Shown: one piece after another, positions 61,606 through 64,000 of the stretch
Position numbering within the stretch: position 1 is the stretch's first letter
Layout of the letters: each line of letters opens with the position of its first letter
Origin: Beutenbergia cavernae DSM 12333
GTDB taxonomy: Bacteria > Actinomycetota > Actinomycetes > Actinomycetales > Beutenbergiaceae
DNA length: 64,000 nucleotides
Direction: 5' to 3'
NCBI RefSeq assembly: GCF_000023105.1
Contig: NC_012669.1
Span: 1,240,001 to 1,304,000 of the forward strand
The notes under the pieces: model-generated
What the model was told of the DNA's origin: nothing
Database searches by the model: none
What the model saw: the letters and a program-made list of their open reading frames with translations, nothing else
Made by a program: the position numbers and the translations under genes

Positions 61606-61672
61606 CGAGCTCGTACCTTCGCGGCGAGCTCGACCATCCGGGAGTGCGAGCTCGCCGCCAGGTACGAGCTCG
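61606..61672. repeat. Inverted repeat element, copy 2 of GAGCTCGTAC element
   Basis: Left arm CGAGCTCGTACCT then GCGGCGAGCTCG. Right arm CGAGCTCGCCGC then AGGTACGAGCTCG. The arms face each other around a short spacer that retains GGGAGTG. It shares the double GAGCTCG(TAC) layout of the 11068-11143 palindrome but with several mismatches. It sits 17 nt behind purE. Confidence 0.8.
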
Positions 61673-61775
61673 CGCCGAGTCGCGCTCGACACGTGAGCGG
61701 AGTCACCGCCGCCCTCACACGATCTCCATGAAATCACCGGGCGTTATCGGTTCGTGACCTTTAACGTGGACGGCG

Positions 61776-63023
61776 ATGCCTGCGACGCCAACGACAGTTC
61801 CGGACGCCGCACCCGACGCACCGACCACACCCGCGAGCGTCGTCCGGCTCCCTCGACCCCTCCCCGTTCCCGCCGCACCGAGCAGCCGGCCACGGCTCCG
61901 TGGCCTCGACGGTCTGCGCTTCGTCGCCGCCGTCACGGTCGTGCTCTACCACTTCGCCGCGTACGCCCGGTACGAGGACCAGACCTGGGGCGAGCAGGTG
62001 ACGGACGCCGTCGGCCCGATCGGCGTCGTCGCCTCCTACGGCGCGCTCGGGCCGTACCTCTTCTTCGTGATCTCGGGCTTCGTGATCCTCATGACGGCGT
62101 GGGGGCGCGACGTGCCGCACTTCCTCGCCTCCCGGGCGGGGCGACTCTTCCCGGCGTACTGGGTGGCGGTCCTCGCCACCGCGACGCTGCTCATCGCCAT
62201 CTGGAACCCCGGGCGGTCGGTGAGCTGGGAGACGGCGGGTGTCAACCTCACGATGTTCCAGCGGGCGTTCGGTATCTCGCACGTCGACGGCGTGTACTGG
62301 ACGCTCTGGGTGGAGATGCGGTTCTACCTCCTGGTCCTCGTGTTCCTGCTGGTGGGGATCACACGACGGCGGATCGAGCTCGTCGCCGGGCTGTGGCCGC
62401 TCGTGGCGCTCATCGCCCTGCAGCTCGACCTCGGGGTGCTCCCGTACTGGCTGATCGCGAACGAGGCGCCCTTCTTCGCCGCCGGCATGGCGATCTTCCT
62501 CATCCACCGGCACGGGCACACGGTGCTCCGTTGGATGATCCTGCTCGTGAACACCGGGCTCGGCGTGGCCTACCTCGACTCCTCGCTCGTGCCGACGATC
62601 AGCGAGAACACCGAGAACGCGCCGTCGCGTCCGCTGATGGCGGTGCTCGTGGTGGCCTGCGTGGCAGCCGTCGCCGCGGTCAGCTGGGGTCGCGCCGCGC
62701 ACCTCGGTTCGCGCTCCCGGCGGCTCGGAGCCGTGCTCACGCTCGGCGGTGCGCTGACGTATCCGCTGTACCTCATCCACCAGTACTGGGGCTGGTGGGT
62801 GACGTCGATGCTCGCGTCCCGGCTGCCGTCGTGGGTGGTGCTCCTGGCGGCGCTGGGCTTCTCGCTCATGGCGGCCGCGCTCGTCCACTACGCCGTCGAG
62901 CGTCGGTTCGGACCCGCGGTCCGCGACGCCGTCCTGCGGTTCTGCGAACGCGTCCGGCTCGCCGGGCGGAGCGCGCGACCTCACCCCGTGGCCTCGCACG
63001 GTGCCGTCGAGCTCGGATCGTGA
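61776..63023 (+). CDS. Acyltransferase 3 family membrane protein
   Basis: 415 residues with about ten membrane helices. After a Pro/Ala-rich N-terminus comes 'RLRGLDGLRFVAAVTVVLYH', the signature of acyltransferase 3 proteins with the conserved His. 'FFVISGFVILMTAWGRDVPH', 'RAGRLFPAYWVAVLATATL' and 'YWTLWVEMRFYLLVLVFLL' follow in order. Such enzymes acylate surface polysaccharides or exported metabolites. The ATG at 61776 has no strong ribosome site. A good hairpin terminator lies 66 nt after the stop. Confidence 0.9.
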   Translation: MPATPTTVPDAAPDAPTTPASVVRLPRPLPVPAAPSSRPRLRGLDGLRFVAAVTVVLYHFAAYARYEDQTWGEQVTDAVGPIGVVASYGALGPYLFFVISGFVILMTAWGRDVPHFLASRAGRLFPAYWVAVLATATLLIAIWNPGRSVSWETAGVNLTMFQRAFGISHVDGVYWTLWVEMRFYLLVLVFLLVGITRRRIELVAGLWPLVALIALQLDLGVLPYWLIANEAPFFAAGMAIFLIHRHGHTVLRWMILLVNTGLGVAYLDSSLVPTISENTENAPSRPLMAVLVVACVAAVAAVSWGRAAHLGSRSRRLGAVLTLGGALTYPLYLIHQYWGWWVTSMLASRLPSWVVLLAALGFSLMAAALVHYAVERRFGPAVRDAVLRFCERVRLAGRSARPHPVASHGAVELGS

Positions 63024-63415
63024 GACGACGCTCGTCGTCGTGACCCGTTCGTGAATGACGGATCCCTGACCTGACGACGGCGGTAGGCAGGAGAACCTGA
63101 TCTCGGTGTCAGCGATCAGGTCTCCTCAGGTCAACATTGCACCAGCTGATGGGCGTAGACGCACCAAGCGAGACCCCCAGTTAACTCAGTGAACGCGGCG
63201 TGGTGTGCGTCACACTCGGGCCCGGCCCCTGGCCCCGGTGACGGGTCGTCCCCACGATGGAGGCACCGGCGGAGGCCGGAGTGGGGTAGCGACAGACCGG
63301 GCTCGCGGGGGCAGGTGCGGTTCGGTCGATCGGGGCGGCACGGACCGTTCACGCTGGCTCGACAACGGCGACGAGGACAGTCGTCAGTTGTCATCGCCAT
63401 GAGGCGTGGGGGCCC
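63024..63415 (+). promoter_or_regulatory. Intergenic region before glycosyltransferase
   Basis: 392 bp with no convincing gene. It contains the terminator at 63090-63125 and AT-richer DNA around 63125-63200 ('AACATTGCACCAG', 'GTTAACTCAG') that would suit a promoter for the glycosyltransferase. I cannot assign boxes with confidence. Confidence 0.4.
63090..63125 (+). terminator. Hairpin terminator after acyltransferase
   Basis: GGAGAACCTGATC pairs with GATCAGGTCTCC (12 pairs, one bulged base) around an 11-nt loop. It is the best terminator-like structure after a forward gene here, though no T-run follows. Confidence 0.55.
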
Positions 63416-64000
63416 ATGTTCATCTTCCTGCTCCAGCTGCGGCATACCTTCGAACAACAGTCCGAAATCCATCTGTTCGCCGTCTTCTCGCTGATCGTCT
63501 GGGCGCTGTGGCTCGTCAAGGTCGTGCTCTCGCGACGCTACCGCGGGTGGACGGAGCCGCACGAGGCGACGAGCAGCGTCGTCGTCCCTGTGGTCGACGA
63601 GCCCGAGGACCTCTTCCGCGACGTGCTCACCCGCATCGTCGAGCAGGGCCCGGACGAGGTCATCGTCGTCATCAACGGCGCCCGCAACTCGACGCTCGAG
63701 GCGATCTGCGACGAGTTCGGCCCCGCCGTGCGCTGGGTGCACACACCCATCCCGGGCAAGCGCAACGCCGTGAAGATCGGCACGGCGCTGTCACGCGGTG
63801 AGATCACCGTCCTCGTGGACTCGGACACGGTCTGGACCCCGGGCACGCTGCCGGAGCTCCTCAAGCCGTTCGCGGACGCGCGGGTCGGCGGGGTCACGAC
63901 CCGCCAGCGCATCCTCGAGCCGGAGCGGTCGTGGATCACGCGGTGGGCCGACTGGCTCGAGAACACCCGAGCCCTGTACTCGATGCCGGCGCAGAGCGCA
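63416..64000 (+). CDS. Family 2 glycosyltransferase (3' end cut by window edge)
   Basis: 195 codons to the window edge. An N-terminal membrane helix (about 17-35, 'IHLFAVFSLIVWALWLV') is followed by a GT2 catalytic start: 'SSVVVPVVDEPEDLFRDVL', 'PDEVIVVINGARNSTLEAI' and the metal-binding 'TVLVDSDTVWTPGTLPEL' (D-x-D). 'GKRNAVKIGTALSRGEI' matches the nucleotide-sugar site of processive polysaccharide synthases such as hyaluronan- or cellulose-synthase-like enzymes. The C-terminal membrane part is not in the window. The start has only GTGGGGG upstream. With the acyltransferase it suggests a surface-polysaccharide locus continuing to the right. Confidence 0.9.
   Translation, partial: MFIFLLQLRHTFEQQSEIHLFAVFSLIVWALWLVKVVLSRRYRGWTEPHEATSSVVVPVVDEPEDLFRDVLTRIVEQGPDEVIVVINGARNSTLEAICDEFGPAVRWVHTPIPGKRNAVKIGTALSRGEITVLVDSDTVWTPGTLPELLKPFADARVGGVTTRQRILEPERSWITRWADWLENTRALYSMPAQSA

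Overview
The window is dense, very GC-rich bacterial chromosome with GTG starts used almost as often as ATG. It carries actinobacterial hallmark genes: a mycothiol-type MshB deacetylase, a 7Fe ferredoxin next to DapC, an AccA3/AccD5/AccE-type acyl-CoA carboxylase, a deazaflavin-type reductase and a PH-domain membrane protein. The gene set fits order Micrococcales. Promicromonosporaceae or Cellulomonadaceae is my guess from content; no rRNA or tRNA gene is visible to settle it. I saw no prophage, insertion sequence or CRISPR array.

Layout. 1-6000: housekeeping genes (xseA fragment, ispH, rmuC, a phosphotransferase-like gene, ychF). 6000-12650: accessory genes, mostly small (paired membrane proteins, three VOC genes, hypothetical genes, and a VOC-globin-F420-type reductase operon). 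12900-20140: an oligopeptide ABC transporter (binding protein, two permeases, fused double ATPase) interrupted by a reverse-strand PH-domain gene. 20250-24120: a BCCT transporter and typA. 24130-34410: mshB, a flavin reductase, a VanW surface protein, fdxA-dapC, citrate synthase, a lysozyme-like protein and dapD; DapC and DapD are two consecutive-pathway enzymes of lysine/diaminopimelate synthesis. 34550-38690: an MFS exporter, an AraC regulator, a META protein and a Nudix fusion protein. 38790-56100: the acyl-CoA carboxylase cluster (accA, maf, accE, accB, birA), opened by two blocks of accessory genes: VOC, GNAT, Nudix, a TetR/oxidoreductase pair, a DUF885 peptidase, ThuA-Gfo/Idh, an SDR/TetR pair, a double pterin-dehydratase-like/VOC protein and a pyridoxine kinase. 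56100-64000: adenylate cyclase, a two-component system, GtrA, purK-purE, an acyltransferase and a truncated glycosyltransferase.

The most unusual content is not protein coding. (i) Four arrays of a 22-bp tandem repeat each begin 5-15 nt after a stop codon and always read in the same direction as that gene. (ii) Two copies of a long palindrome built on GAGCTCGTAC lie 17-18 nt behind stop codons. (iii) A 21-bp hairpin has three imperfect pairs that are all G-U wobbles on one strand only. (iv) At least 13 genes have a TANNNT hexamer ending 6-8 nt before the start codon, the signature of leaderless mRNAs; this also decides several start codons. (v) An operator of TGCA words spaced exactly 8 bp lies between a divergent SDR and TetR gene.

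All calls come from reading the sequence. Family names rest on motif recognition, not database searches.
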